From Crotophaga sulcirostris (lineage: Eukaryota; Chordata; Aves; Cuculiformes; Crotophagidae), in NCBI GenBank assembly GCA_013397455.1, contig VYZB01000531.1, positions 456,741 through 520,740 of the forward strand: a stretch of 64,000 bases of DNA, in the 5' to 3' direction. The notes under the pieces were generated by a model that saw only the letters and a program-made list of their open reading frames with translations, ran no database searches and was not told the DNA's origin. Made by a program: the position numbers and the translations under genes. How positions within the stretch are numbered: the stretch's first letter is position 1; every line of letters begins with the position of its first letter. This document shows, piece after piece, positions 15,101 through 27,100 of the stretch.

Positions 15101-18100
15101 CCACATATGACTATTCCTTTAAGGAGACAGCACCTTTCCTAGTGAAAAATGCCCTAGGTGTTCCTCTCAAAGTGCTTCCTAGCTCCAGTTTTCGGATAAT
15201 TGGCTCAGTTGAAAAAGAAAACATCAATGAAGTTGGAATTGGTCAGAACATGGAACTGGAATACTCTGTTTTTGAAGCACCCCAACGAGGAAAGTTGTCT
15301 GCATTGTACCGACAAGAAAGTTCTATCTTCTCCTTAAATTTAGGTATTATGCTGGGGAAGACTGTGTTATGACAGGCTGAGAATGAGGAGATGGGGGAGT
15401 CAACATAGTTAAATTCTGTGTGATCAAAATTCTGGTGAAGCACATTGTGTTGAAACTACTCTGTTAGCAAGTAAAAATAAAATTAAACCAGCTACTGGGT
15501 GACTTAAAATATGTAAAATTCCTTCTCTTCAGTTTTTCAGAGAGTGAAAAGTACAGTATTTTTTCTCCCCTTTCGGAAGAAAAGGAAAACATTCTAGTGG
15601 AGTCATTGATAGATCATCTTACAGACTCCTGGGACATAAGCCTGTGGGTTCCAGCTCCTGTTAAACAGGATCTTTATTTCTCATATTCATACTATCATTC
15701 AGCTTTCTGGAGTTACCTAGTTACAATATATCTGGTTTTAGCTTTTCCAGAAAATATTCCTAGGAGAACAGGATATAATAACTACTAATACGTAATCTGG
15801 GTTTTTTTCCTTTCTATCTCATGCCATATGAAGGTACTCTGCCCTGATACAAAGGTGATGTTCTGTGTTGCATTTTCTTAACTCACCCAACGTACACCTT
15901 GATTTACTGTTTGGTGTATTTATCATGCTATGTGTAAATCATAATCTAAAGTTATGGTCTTCAAGAGTATTCTGACCTTAAAGCTTTCCTTCAGTGGTGC
16001 TTAAACTCAGTTTCTAGGTGCTTTTGCCAGAGAGTGCTTTTATCCTGGCTGTTGCTGAGTTTAGAGAAGCTGAAGTATTGTTCAAATAGAAAATGATAAT
16101 GTGATTTGTTTTGCCTAATTAAGACTTTTGTCTGTTTTTATGGATTAGAACTTCAAGGATATAAAGAAGTGATAAACATTCCCATAGCCAGACCAGGTCG
16201 ACGACTGTACAACATAAGAAACCTTCTTGTTGATCGTTCAGAGTCAATGATTGTACAGATAGATGCTACAGAGGGAAATAAGGTTATTACTTTACGATCT
16301 CCTCTGCAGGTAAAAAAACCAAACAAACAACCCAAAAGCCTGAAAGCGCTGCTCTTTTCTGAGTGACTTTGCTTTTCTTAATACATTTTTTCTGAGATCA
16401 TACACTTCCAAAAAGTTACTTAAAGGCATATTATTAAATATTACAAGAATTTTCATCTGTTTTCTGTATGTGTGTGTCTTCTGATAAATGAAAAATTTGA
16501 TTTTTACTTTTAATTTTTGACTTTTTAATATCCTTATCATTGATGTTGGAATGTGTATTTCTTATGTGACTTGGCATTTTAACCATGTTTTTCAGTTCAT
16601 GGAACTTAAAATTGGTGTAGTTTTCTTATATGTGTGCGTATTGTTCTTCAGAATTGTATTTCTTAAGACACATATAGGTCTGTTTTCCAGAAGTGTTTAA
16701 TTAAATCTACTAATGTTGGGTTTCTTTGTTGCTATTCATACTATATCCTATAACAATTTGTACATAGAAATGTAATGAAAATTATGCATTTTGATCCTAG
16801 ATCAAGAACCATTTCTCAATCCCATTTGTAATCTATAAACTGGCTAGAGACTCTAAGTCGCTGGAGCCAATTGGCATATCCAAGCCAGAAGAGGAATTTC
16901 ATGTTCCTTTACACTCATACAGGTACACTTTTTTGTTCTGTAAGGCTTATCTTAGTGAGACTAATGCACAAATAGAGCATTAGCGTGAAAGCGTAAACTT
17001 GCACTTGGTTCCCTTCCTGAAAGTGCTAAAAAACCTTAAATGATACCTTCATTAGGGAATTAGTGCTCTGGAGAAGCCCTTCAGAATGTTTGCAGTTCAT
17101 TTAAAATGGCTGAAGCCAACTGTAAATGCAAATCTGCTGTGTACCATTACTTCTCATCTTCCTATAGGTGTCATCTATACATTCAACCAACAGGAACATT
17201 GCACGGTCAGTTTAGAGAGTCCACGACTTACATTGCCTGGAGGGAAGAGCTACATAGGAGCAATGAAGTAAAGTGCTTGTTACAGTGCCCAGCCTCAGAG
17301 ACAAATTTCTTGCCTCTAATGGTTAGCTCAACAGCTGTACCTGATGAACTAAATTTTATTTCAACTTTTGGAGAAGAGTGGGATCCTGCCTACATTATCC
17401 ACCTTTACCCTACACTGACTGTGAGGAATCTTTTACCGTATTCCTTGAGATATTTACTTGAGGTACGTTAATTTATGGTTTGTTTTTTCAATACTTTATT
17501 TGATTTTGATTAAGTCTATATTTACTTAGAAGTGGAGATGAGTGTAATGTGGAAGATGCTGAATGATGTTATTTGTATTTTCTATTGTAAATGAGTGAGT
17601 CAGCTGGTAGACTGATTCTGGGAGTTTTGGGGATTAATTCTTTATAATTTGGATGTACCTGGCCGGTTCTGCTTTGCTCCTTAAATATGAATCCTGTACT
17701 GAACAGGTCTTTCTCTTTTACATTCTTCTGAGATCCTGTTTGTCTTTCGCAGCATATCTTTTGTTTCACAGGAAGAGGCATAAGAAAAGCTTCGGGAATT
17801 TCTAAAGCTTTTCTGTGTAGAGAAAAAATATATCTATTCTAACACCGATTCTTTCCTGAGGACTGTTGTGAGGTCTCCCCTGCACAAAATGGAAGATTTC
17901 TTTGCAGGATGCTTCTTTCCTTCTCTTTCAGTATTTTCAATATCTAGTATTTCTTCATGGGAGCTGATTGATTTTGGTAAATAGAAAAGATGTGAGGATT
18001 TAGAACTATCATCCAAGTTTGTTCTGTTTTGTCCTACTCACGTAGCTGGCTGCAGCATTCATTTAGATCTTCCTTTCACTTTTGCCTGACATCCTAATGG

Positions 18101-21100
18101 CACTACTTCCCATTTTCCTTACCTTCATTGCACTTCAGAGTTACAGAATGTAGAACAGAGTGCTTTTGCCTTGACTGATGGACTAGAAACTAGTAATTCA
18201 AATCTATTTCTGATGTCACTGTCACTGTAGATGGGTATGTTCTTACTGTCTTCACATCCTTCCACTAATCAAGCCTGGCCACTACTCAATACAGCACAAT
18301 ATACTGTTTCTCAATAAAAAATTAGGGGAGCTATTGTGGGATGTTACTGCCTGATGAGAGCTGTGCTACCAAACCAATATCAGTATGACACAGCTTTTTG
18401 CCTTGTATGTTATTTAATAGGAAAAATTATGGCTGTACAGCTGTGGTAAAGTCCAGTTCAGTGTTGCACCCAGTATTGTAAGCATATGAAGAAGAACTCA
18501 TTTCCAGAATCCATTGGAAATGATAAAGGAGCAAACAGAGACAGGGGATATGTTGGAACTAATTTGCCTTCATGAAATCCAGAATTAAGCAGTGTTTGCT
18601 GTTAGCAAGAAAGTGCAGTTGATCTCAAATTATTCCTTGGATCAAGCTCAAAGGAAACTGATTGGAGACTGAGACGTGTGGTAATGAGATCCAAAACATG
18701 TGCATCCTGCAAGAGAAGATGAAAATGCTGGTTTTTCGATATCTGAATTTTATATATCAAAAGATTGATTTGCCGCTTTTAATTTTGCTACAGGGAACAG
18801 CAGAAGTCCGTGAATTGGTGGAAGGGAGTGCTGCGGATATTTTTCAATCAAGAATCAGTGGAGAAATAATGGAGCTTGTATTGATGAAATATCACGGCAG
18901 AGACTGGAATGGGCATCTTAAAATTTGTGAGGGGATGCCTGAATTCTTTTCTGTGTGTTTCACATCCCATTCTGCGACAGTGATGACAGTGGATATTTAC
19001 ATTCATACGAGGCGAATTGGAAGTCGTATGATCTTGTCTGTGTTCAGCCCATATTGGATAATCAACAAGACTTCCCGTATTCTCCAGTATCAAGCTGAAG
19101 ACACTCATGTGAAGCATCCAGCAGAACACAGAGATATTGTTTTGTTCTCCTTTAGAAAAAAAAATATTTTTAGTAAAAATAAGGTATGCTTATTTTAGGT
19201 GGTGGTTGTGGTGGTAGTGGTTCAAAATCCTTCTCGGAGCGGGGGGAAAATGTGCACACTTTTTGTCTAAGGAATTTTTTTGGTAGTATTTAAATCTATA
19301 GGCTTTCATTTGGCTGTTACTGCTTGTTAATTACATGTTTTGGACTAAGTAGAAGGGAAGGCAGGTAGACACAAGGTCTGCAACTTTTTCCAGGTCTTCC
19401 ACTGCATCCTACTGGGTAACTTCCATCCTGGCCAGAAGCTGGCTGATGGTTTAGACTGCTTAGGTCCTGAAAAGTTAGTGGGTACCCTGCCAGAAAACTG
19501 CTTCCTCAGGAAGAGGTATTTAATGTAGGCGTGCAAAATAAGAATGTGAACTCGGTAGTCCAAAGGAAGGCTCCTCTGATTCTCCTGTGGAAGTATTTTC
19601 CACTGAATAAAGAGGAATCACAAACTTGTGTTTTAGTCAGCTAGGTAATTTGGTGTTTAAAATGCACTATGTAAATATTCTGTCTTTTGTTTTTGTTGTG
19701 ATATTTTCATAGTCAAATGAAGAATACTGTCAGAGATAATTTCTTTTAAAGTGGCCCCTCTTTGCTTTTAGGTATCTTTTTTCACCTGACAGTGGCTGAA
19801 GTAACAGTCTTGACAAGGTGTTCTTTAGATTATCCCTGCCTTCAAGTTTGTTAAGCACCACAAAGCTGTAGCTTTTTTCCCCATCTATGTGTGTGCTGTC
19901 ATGAACATAATCAATGAGGACACCTCTATTTTGTTACCTTTTACTTTCCCAAAACTCAGGCACAGACTAATAAATCATTATATGAATAATGATATTACCT
20001 CCTTAGGCTCAACTTAGGGAAGGTTTTAAAAGCACTGAAGTGTTGTCTCTATACTGTTACATGTGATATAATTGCACTCCATAATGCACAAACTAGAAAA
20101 TTAAAATTATTGAAGTACTTTCCATGTTGTTCTTTTTCTGTGTGTAGATCCAGTTATGTATTTCAACTAGCAGTTGGTCCAGTAGCTTTTCCCTTGATAC
20201 TGTAGGAAGCTATGGAAGTGTCAAGTGTTCAGCTAATAACATGGACTATCTGGTAAGATAGGTTCCCTTGTTTTGTGGAGCTCTCTTGAAGTTCTTTTGG
20301 CTTTATTTATTTTTCTCCTTAAAACCTTTGTTTCACTATGTGTACTGCTTTTAAATCATGGAAATATTTAACATCTAGGGTAATAGTTTTTATATGCCAG
20401 CTATTTAGGTCTGTATCTGGCAACAAGTAGTTTTGCCAACAGAAGTTTCAGTGTAATTTATAAATGTGGTTTATTTAACAAATGTGTAGTACTAGGCTGT
20501 TCGAAAATGCAATGGTGAATTCACATGGTGGAGATAACAGTTCATATTCAAAATTCATAATTATTTCCTACCTTCACTCAGCAACCTTGTCTAAGACTAC
20601 ATTTCCACAAGGAAACAGAATAAAGAATGCACTTTATAATAATTTGCAGATGTGTGGGGAGTCATGTTTCCATATACTGTTTAACTGATCTCTGATACAA
20701 TCATTTAAATAATCTTGATTTACTGTAGAGGGATTCCTGTTGGATTTTTCCCCACAAATGCTGCAGCTACAAAATGCTACAGCTAAAATTGTCTCTTTAC
20801 CATTGTGCTGTGTAGTAAAGTTTGCTAATTTTTTTGCATGCTGTTTGGTTCTGTATTACAGGTGCTCAGAACCTGAGTGTTGTGTGCTAGCCCTTGTAAT
20901 TACAGTAAATGTTGGCTTTTCTTTTTTTCATCCTGACTTATCTCTTAAGCTTAATTGTTTGCTCAAATTGTTCTTGTTCAATAGGTCGGAGTTAGCATCA
21001 AAATGAGCAGTTTTAACCTTACCAGGATAGTTACCTTCACTCCATTCTACACAATAGCAAACAGATCTTCTCTGGAACTAGAAGTTGGAGAAATTGGTCC

Positions 21101-24100
21101 TAATGGCTCTTTTCCAACCAATAAATGGCACTATATCTCCAGTTCAGAGGTAATGCTTCAGTTCATAGAATCATAGAATCGTCCGGTTGGAAAAGACCTT
21201 TGAGATCATTGAGTCCAGCCGTTCTTGTCCTCTGCCTAACCATGTCCCTCAGAAACTCATCTACCCGTCTTTTAAACACCTCCAGGGATGGTGACGCAAC
21301 CACCTCCCTGGGCAGCCTCTGCCAGTGGCGGACGGCCCTTTCAGTAAAGAAATTTTTCTTAATATCTAGCCTAAACCTGGCCAGGTGCAACTTATGGCCA
21401 TTTCCTCTTGTCCTATCACCTGTCACTTGGAAGAAGAGACCAACACTCCCTTTGCCACAACCTCCTTTCAGGCAGTTGTAGACAGTGATGAGGTCTCCCC
21501 TCAGCCTCCTCTTCTCCAAGCTAAACAACCCCAGCTCCCTCAGCTGCTCCTCGTAAGACTTGTTCTCCAGCTTTGTCACCCTTCTCTGGACACGCTCCAA
21601 CACCTCAATGTCTTTCTTGTAGCTAGGGGCCCAGAACTGCACACAGGACTTGAGGTGTGGCCTCACCAGTGCTGAGTACACAATCCCTGCCCTGCTCCTG
21701 CTGGCCACCCTGTTTCCGATACAGGTCAAGATGCCTTTGGCCTTCTTGGCCACCTGGGCCACTGCTGGCTTATGTTCAGCTGCTGTCAATCAACACCCTC
21801 AGGTCCTTCTCTGCCAGGCAGCTCTCCAACCGTTCTCCCCCAGGCCTGTAATGCTGCCTGGGGTTGTTGTGTCCCAAGTGCAGGACTTGGCACTTGGTCC
21901 TGTTGAACCTCATCCCATTGGTTTCAGACCATCGATGCAGCCTGTCCAGACCCTTCTGCAGAGCCTCCCTTCCTTCAGGCAGATCAACACCACCACCCAG
22001 CTTAGTGTCGTCTGCAAACTTACTAAGGGTGCACTCAGTCCCCTCATCCAGATCATGAATAAAGATATTGAACAGTTCTGTTCCTTTGGATATTACTGTA
22101 GACAAACAACTGGTCCTTAGGTGTTACTTGAAATAAAATCCGTTCTGTTATAGAAGCTCTGTCACTTTTGATGGCATGATGTGGATACTTCATGTCCCAG
22201 GGCAATTGAAGAGCACAGGTTGCATGTGTTGGTAAATTAATCAAGTCCTTCAGTTATACACGAGGTGTTTTTCAGTAGATACTGGGCTAAGAACTCAGAC
22301 ATTTGAAATAGTTTGTCACACAAGACTTCTTATTTTACTACTGGTTTACTTTATTGAAACATGTATGAACTGTGGAAGTAATGCATATTTTTTGTTTTGC
22401 AGTGTCTTCCATTTTGGCCTGAAAGCTCATCTGGTGAACTTTGTGTAAGAGTAGTTGGCTGTGAAATATCATCCAAACCATTCCTGTTTAAAACCCAGGA
22501 TAATGGTACTCTGCTGAGGCTGGAAGAATTGGTGAGCATGATTTTGTCTGGTCTGTTCTTAATACTCCATTTTAGCCTTATGGTATTGAACATAAGAAAC
22601 CTTGACTATCCGAGATAATGAAGATTGAAACGTTGTGCCCTAAGGTGTTGATGTGTTTTCTGTTGCACAAAAAACATTGTAAATCAAGTTTGCAGCGTTA
22701 TCATAGAATTACCCAAGTTGGGAGGGACCCAAAATTATTGAGTCCAACTCCTGCCCCTACATGGGACACTCCATTCACACCATGTGACTGAGGGCACTGG
22801 CCAAATTCTTCTTCAATTCTGGTAGACTGGGTGCCCTGACTGCTTCCCTCGAGAGTCTGTTCCACTGCCGCACCACCCACTGGGTGAAGAACTTCCTAAT
22901 ATCCAGTCTAAACCTCCTCTGGTGCATCTTCCTGCCATTCCCTCTAAGTCCTGTCATAGGTCACAAAAGCGAAGAAATCAGCACCTCTTTCTCCTCCTTC
23001 CATTGTGAGACGGCAGCAAACAGCTATGAGATCCCCTCTCAGTCTCCTCTTCTCCAGGCTGTACAGGCCAAGTGCCTTCATCCGCTCCTCATACGACTTC
23101 CCTTCTGGACCTTTCCCCAGCTTTGTGGCCTCCTCTGGACACTCTCCAGTAGTTTGATGTCCTTTTTATACTGCGGCACCCAAAACTGCACCCAGTGCTC
23201 AAGGTGGGACGGCAACAGTGCAGAGCAGAGCGGGACAATCGCCTCCCTCAACTAGCTGGCAATGCCGCATTTGATGCACCCCAGGACACGTTGTTAATGT
23301 TTTCATAGCTGTGTGAATTGGTCAAACTAAATCAAAGTTTTGACAAGCTTATAGGGAAACTCAGCAGCTCTATTGCTATTAGATTAATGGTATACTACAC
23401 TTCAAACACACATTATTTTTACAGAGGTTATTCCTTCAGTGCCTTCAGTTTGTTTATTTATCCTAAAATAGAATGCTTTTTTTTGTTTTTATAAGCTAAT
23501 ACATGTTGGAGACACACAGTTCATAGCTAAAATAATTTATGATTCAATTAGTAGAATCTTAATTATTTCAGAACTCACCCTAGCCTAGCTTTAGGGAATG
23601 TGTGTATGAACGTAGCATGTTCAGACGTGTCTCTCAATATAATTCTTACCCTAATTAGCTGCAATACCAGTGACTGTGAGGATGTTCTTGCTCTCTAAGT
23701 TTGCTGAAGCAGTTCGAAAAAATGTTTTGGAACAAGATGTCATTAATGATCCAGTGTTCTGTTGATGCACTTAATTAGAATAGTAAGTTCTTTTGTTCAC
23801 TGTTGTAAGATAGCAGATGTCTCAGCTTTGCAAGAGAATCCTTTCTTGTCCTGTATGTAATGAGATTTTACTACTATTGTGTAGAGTGCTAAACATAATT
23901 TCTCACATCCTTCTGTAAGCTGGAGAATTTGTAATAGCGTCTTTCTCAAAGGTTGGTGTGTCCCTTCCCACCTCTCCTCCAGACCTCACAGCATAACAAA
24001 AGCATCAATTTATTTTGACAGATGAGCATTTGAGAAAGCTATCTGAAGAGGCTGTCCAAAAACGAAAGCATGAGGTATCTGCTTTGCATAAGCAAATGAG

Positions 24101-27100
24101 AAAAATTGTGATGTACATACCTCAGAAATACCTTGTAAATACATTGGCAGAAAGCAGGTTCTTGCAAGCCATTGGAAGAAGGACTTATGATGGCTTGTTC
24201 AGATACTTAATCTGTAGAACTTTTCTGTTCAGTGATCAGCTTGTTACTATGCTATTGCACACCTTTAAAAACTTCAGTAAGTTTCTCTACAGTAGCCTTT
24301 CAAATTTGTAAGTACTAGGAAGGAAATCACTATTTTTAAATACAACCAAGTTTAAGTCAAGGAAACGTTTGCCTGTACTTTTTACTGAACTTAACCCAAC
24401 AAAGTAATTCTTTAAACATGATCACTTGAATATAGTTTTTCAATTAAATTAAATCAAAACAAACAAGGAGTTTGTAGGTGCTGCTGATGTCTGTCTTAAG
24501 CCAATGACCAATGGATTTGAGCCTACCATTACTAGATAACGTACTTCTCCTTTCTTTCATTTGTAAGAGGCCATCTACAAATAACAATTCAGTCTTTTCT
24601 AGCTTGAGTGTACGCATAGAACAAATATTGAATTTTCTGTCTAACTTTCTCTCCAGAATGGGGGCATACTGGTAGATGTGAATGTTTCTGACCATTCCAC
24701 TGTTGTAAGCTTTTTGGATTACCACGAGGGAGCTGCTCCAGCTCTTATTGTTAACCATACTTCATGGGACTCTCTCAGATATAAACAGAGGTATGTCAAA
24801 GAGGCAATTTGCTTAACCATGGGTATCCTTTGTGAAGAAAGTACTTCTCCTTTACCTTTATGGTTCCTTGAAAACAAAAAAAAACCCCACTCTTCTTTAT
24901 CGTATTATTTTAAAGAAGTATTTTATGTCTAATTTCAAGCAGTTGTCAAAGTTTCAGAAAGTGGAGAGAATAAAGTGGGAGTACAGGTCATACTTTGCCA
25001 AGAGCCTAGCTACAGCTGGACTTGTTTGGAGTGGATTGCCTGGGCCCTTTATGCCTTTCCCCAGGAGGCTGGAGGAGTGGAATATATAGCACTGTGATCT
25101 GCTTGCACAATTTCAGTCAGTGGTCTTAACCTGTGAATGCTGTCATTCTACTCCTTTTATTTTAACCTGCAGTGGTTTACAAGAGGAACTGGAGTTGAAA
25201 CCAAATCAAGTATGCCTGTTTGCATGGACAGATCCAACTAAAACGAGAAAATTGACTTGGGGCTACTCCCAAAATTTTGGTGAACATGACCTACTTAAGG
25301 TAAATTTCAGAAGGGGAGAAGTAAATGCTGAACCAGGCTAGGAATGTCATAAGTCTACACTTATGTGGGAGGAAACTTTGCCAGTAACTGCATCTGTCTT
25401 GTCCTTTAAGAGACTTTTGAGCCTAGTTTCAAGTAGCAAGATTTTACGTATTTAAATTAATATAACTGGAGGTTTGGTTACAGACTTCAACCTGCATTTT
25501 CTCCATGATTTTCTTGGATATGACAGAAGGATAAAGTGTGTGAGCTGTGGAAGCATCTGAATAGAACAGAGGATGAATAATTCATCAATTTTCTAGCAGT
25601 GCAGCATTCATCTTAACCATCTCCCTAAATATGGAGAAACCCCCTGACTGCTGTGACTCTCCTCTTCCTCTGGGAAATGCTTGCATGGAGCAGAAAATTC
25701 TGAGTTGCTCACTAAGAGCTATTTTGGTGTTCCTAACTCATGCAATATTAAAATAGGAAAATGTGTGAAGTGAGGGCAAAATAATAGTGATCAAGATGGA
25801 AAATGAATGGGGAAAGAGGGAAACTGACTAGAAGCAGAGTTACATCTAGGGTAAGACAGGGCATGTATTTTGTTAAAGAATGGGGAAGCAAACATTGATG
25901 GAAGGGGATTTTTCTTACTTAACTGGAATGTAGGCTAAATGGGTGGGTTACGTTCAGTATTATTTTGGGCTTTTGAGAAAAGGGCTTTAACTATCTCAGT
26001 TTTGCCTCACACATTAAGAAATAAGGAATATCTGCATTTGTAGAGCAATCTTAATTGTTGCCTGGTTTTACTGGTTTGTGGTATATGATTTTAATGCTTT
26101 CTTCCCCCACCACCTATGACTAATTATTTTCTTTTGCGATGATGGCCTTTGTTTCCTAATAATTTCCAAGATCATTTTCGTCCACAAATATTGCTGGAAT
26201 GCTTACTAATCAAAAGTGGGGGAGGATATTCTAAATCCCCAACATCTTCCCAATCTTGGGGATATAAGATGTTAGCAAATCAGTATGATGTGGTAAATAA
26301 AACAATGAAGAAAAATACTGAGTTGGGGTTTGCATGTGTGCCAGCAAATTTGCTTGCTTATACACATTCAGCAACATCATGGATTTATGTATTATACTTA
26401 CTATATGCATGTTTTTCCCCCGATGCAGGATGAATGTGGCCAGTTTCCTTACAATGCAAATACTCAGATACACTGGGTGTCTTTCCTGGATGGACGTCAA
26501 CGAGTGCTACTGTTCACAGATGATGTTGCATTAGTTTCTAAAGCACGACAAGCAGAGGAGCTAGAGCAGCCTGATCAAGAAATAAACTTGTCAATCCATA
26601 GTCTTGGACTTTCTCTCGTTAACAATGAAAATAAAAAAGAAATCTCTTATATAGGAATTACTAGGTACTGCACATGGAAGCCTAAATATTCCTTTGAGTA
26701 ATCAAAATGTGACAGCATATTATAATTTTAGCAATACAGTTGGGTTGGGGTTGGAGGCATCTTTCAAATGAAGTTAATGTAAGTGAAACCTTTTTAAAAT
26801 TAAATTCTGTCTTTATTCCTGTCTTGCAACTTGAATAAATAGAAATTAACTGCCTCCTTTCTTACCTTTCTTTATAAAAAAGTAAGTAACAAGGTTTTTT
26901 GAGCCTTAAAAATTAGGATGGTATATTTTTACACAGTTTGCATACATAGGAAAGGTTTAAGTACTTATAAATTGTTAACCTTGTTATTTGTCTTTGCAGT
27001 TCTGGTGTTGTTTGGGAGTTGAAACCAAGGCAAAAGTGGAAGCCATTTAATCAAAAGCAAATAAACCTGTTGGAACAAGCCTATCAAAAATATCTTTCTG

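Larger units (their letters stand above)
148..20984 (+). other. Introns of VPS13A, first half
   Basis: Introns between exons w1 and w24 longer than 300 bases are 148-942, 1361-2360, 2478-3005, 3110-3465, 3634-4065, 4371-4700, 4846-5813, 6230-7271, 7442-8005, 8245-9715, 9946-10654, 10748-11732, 12099-13389, 13480-13889, 14046-15078, 15344-16148, 16310-16800, 17463-18793, 19184-20147 and 20253-20984. They are AT-rich unique sequence. Apart from a CR1 tail near 8724 and an inverted repeat near 12160 I recognise nothing in them: no RNA gene and no supported ORF. Confidence 0.7.

Noticed and set aside
21163..22105. Minus-strand frames of 208 and 109 codons as a host gene.
   Set aside because: They are CR1 reverse transcriptase pieces (FADDTKLGG and the ORF2 C-terminal motifs), with a frame break and CR1 tail.
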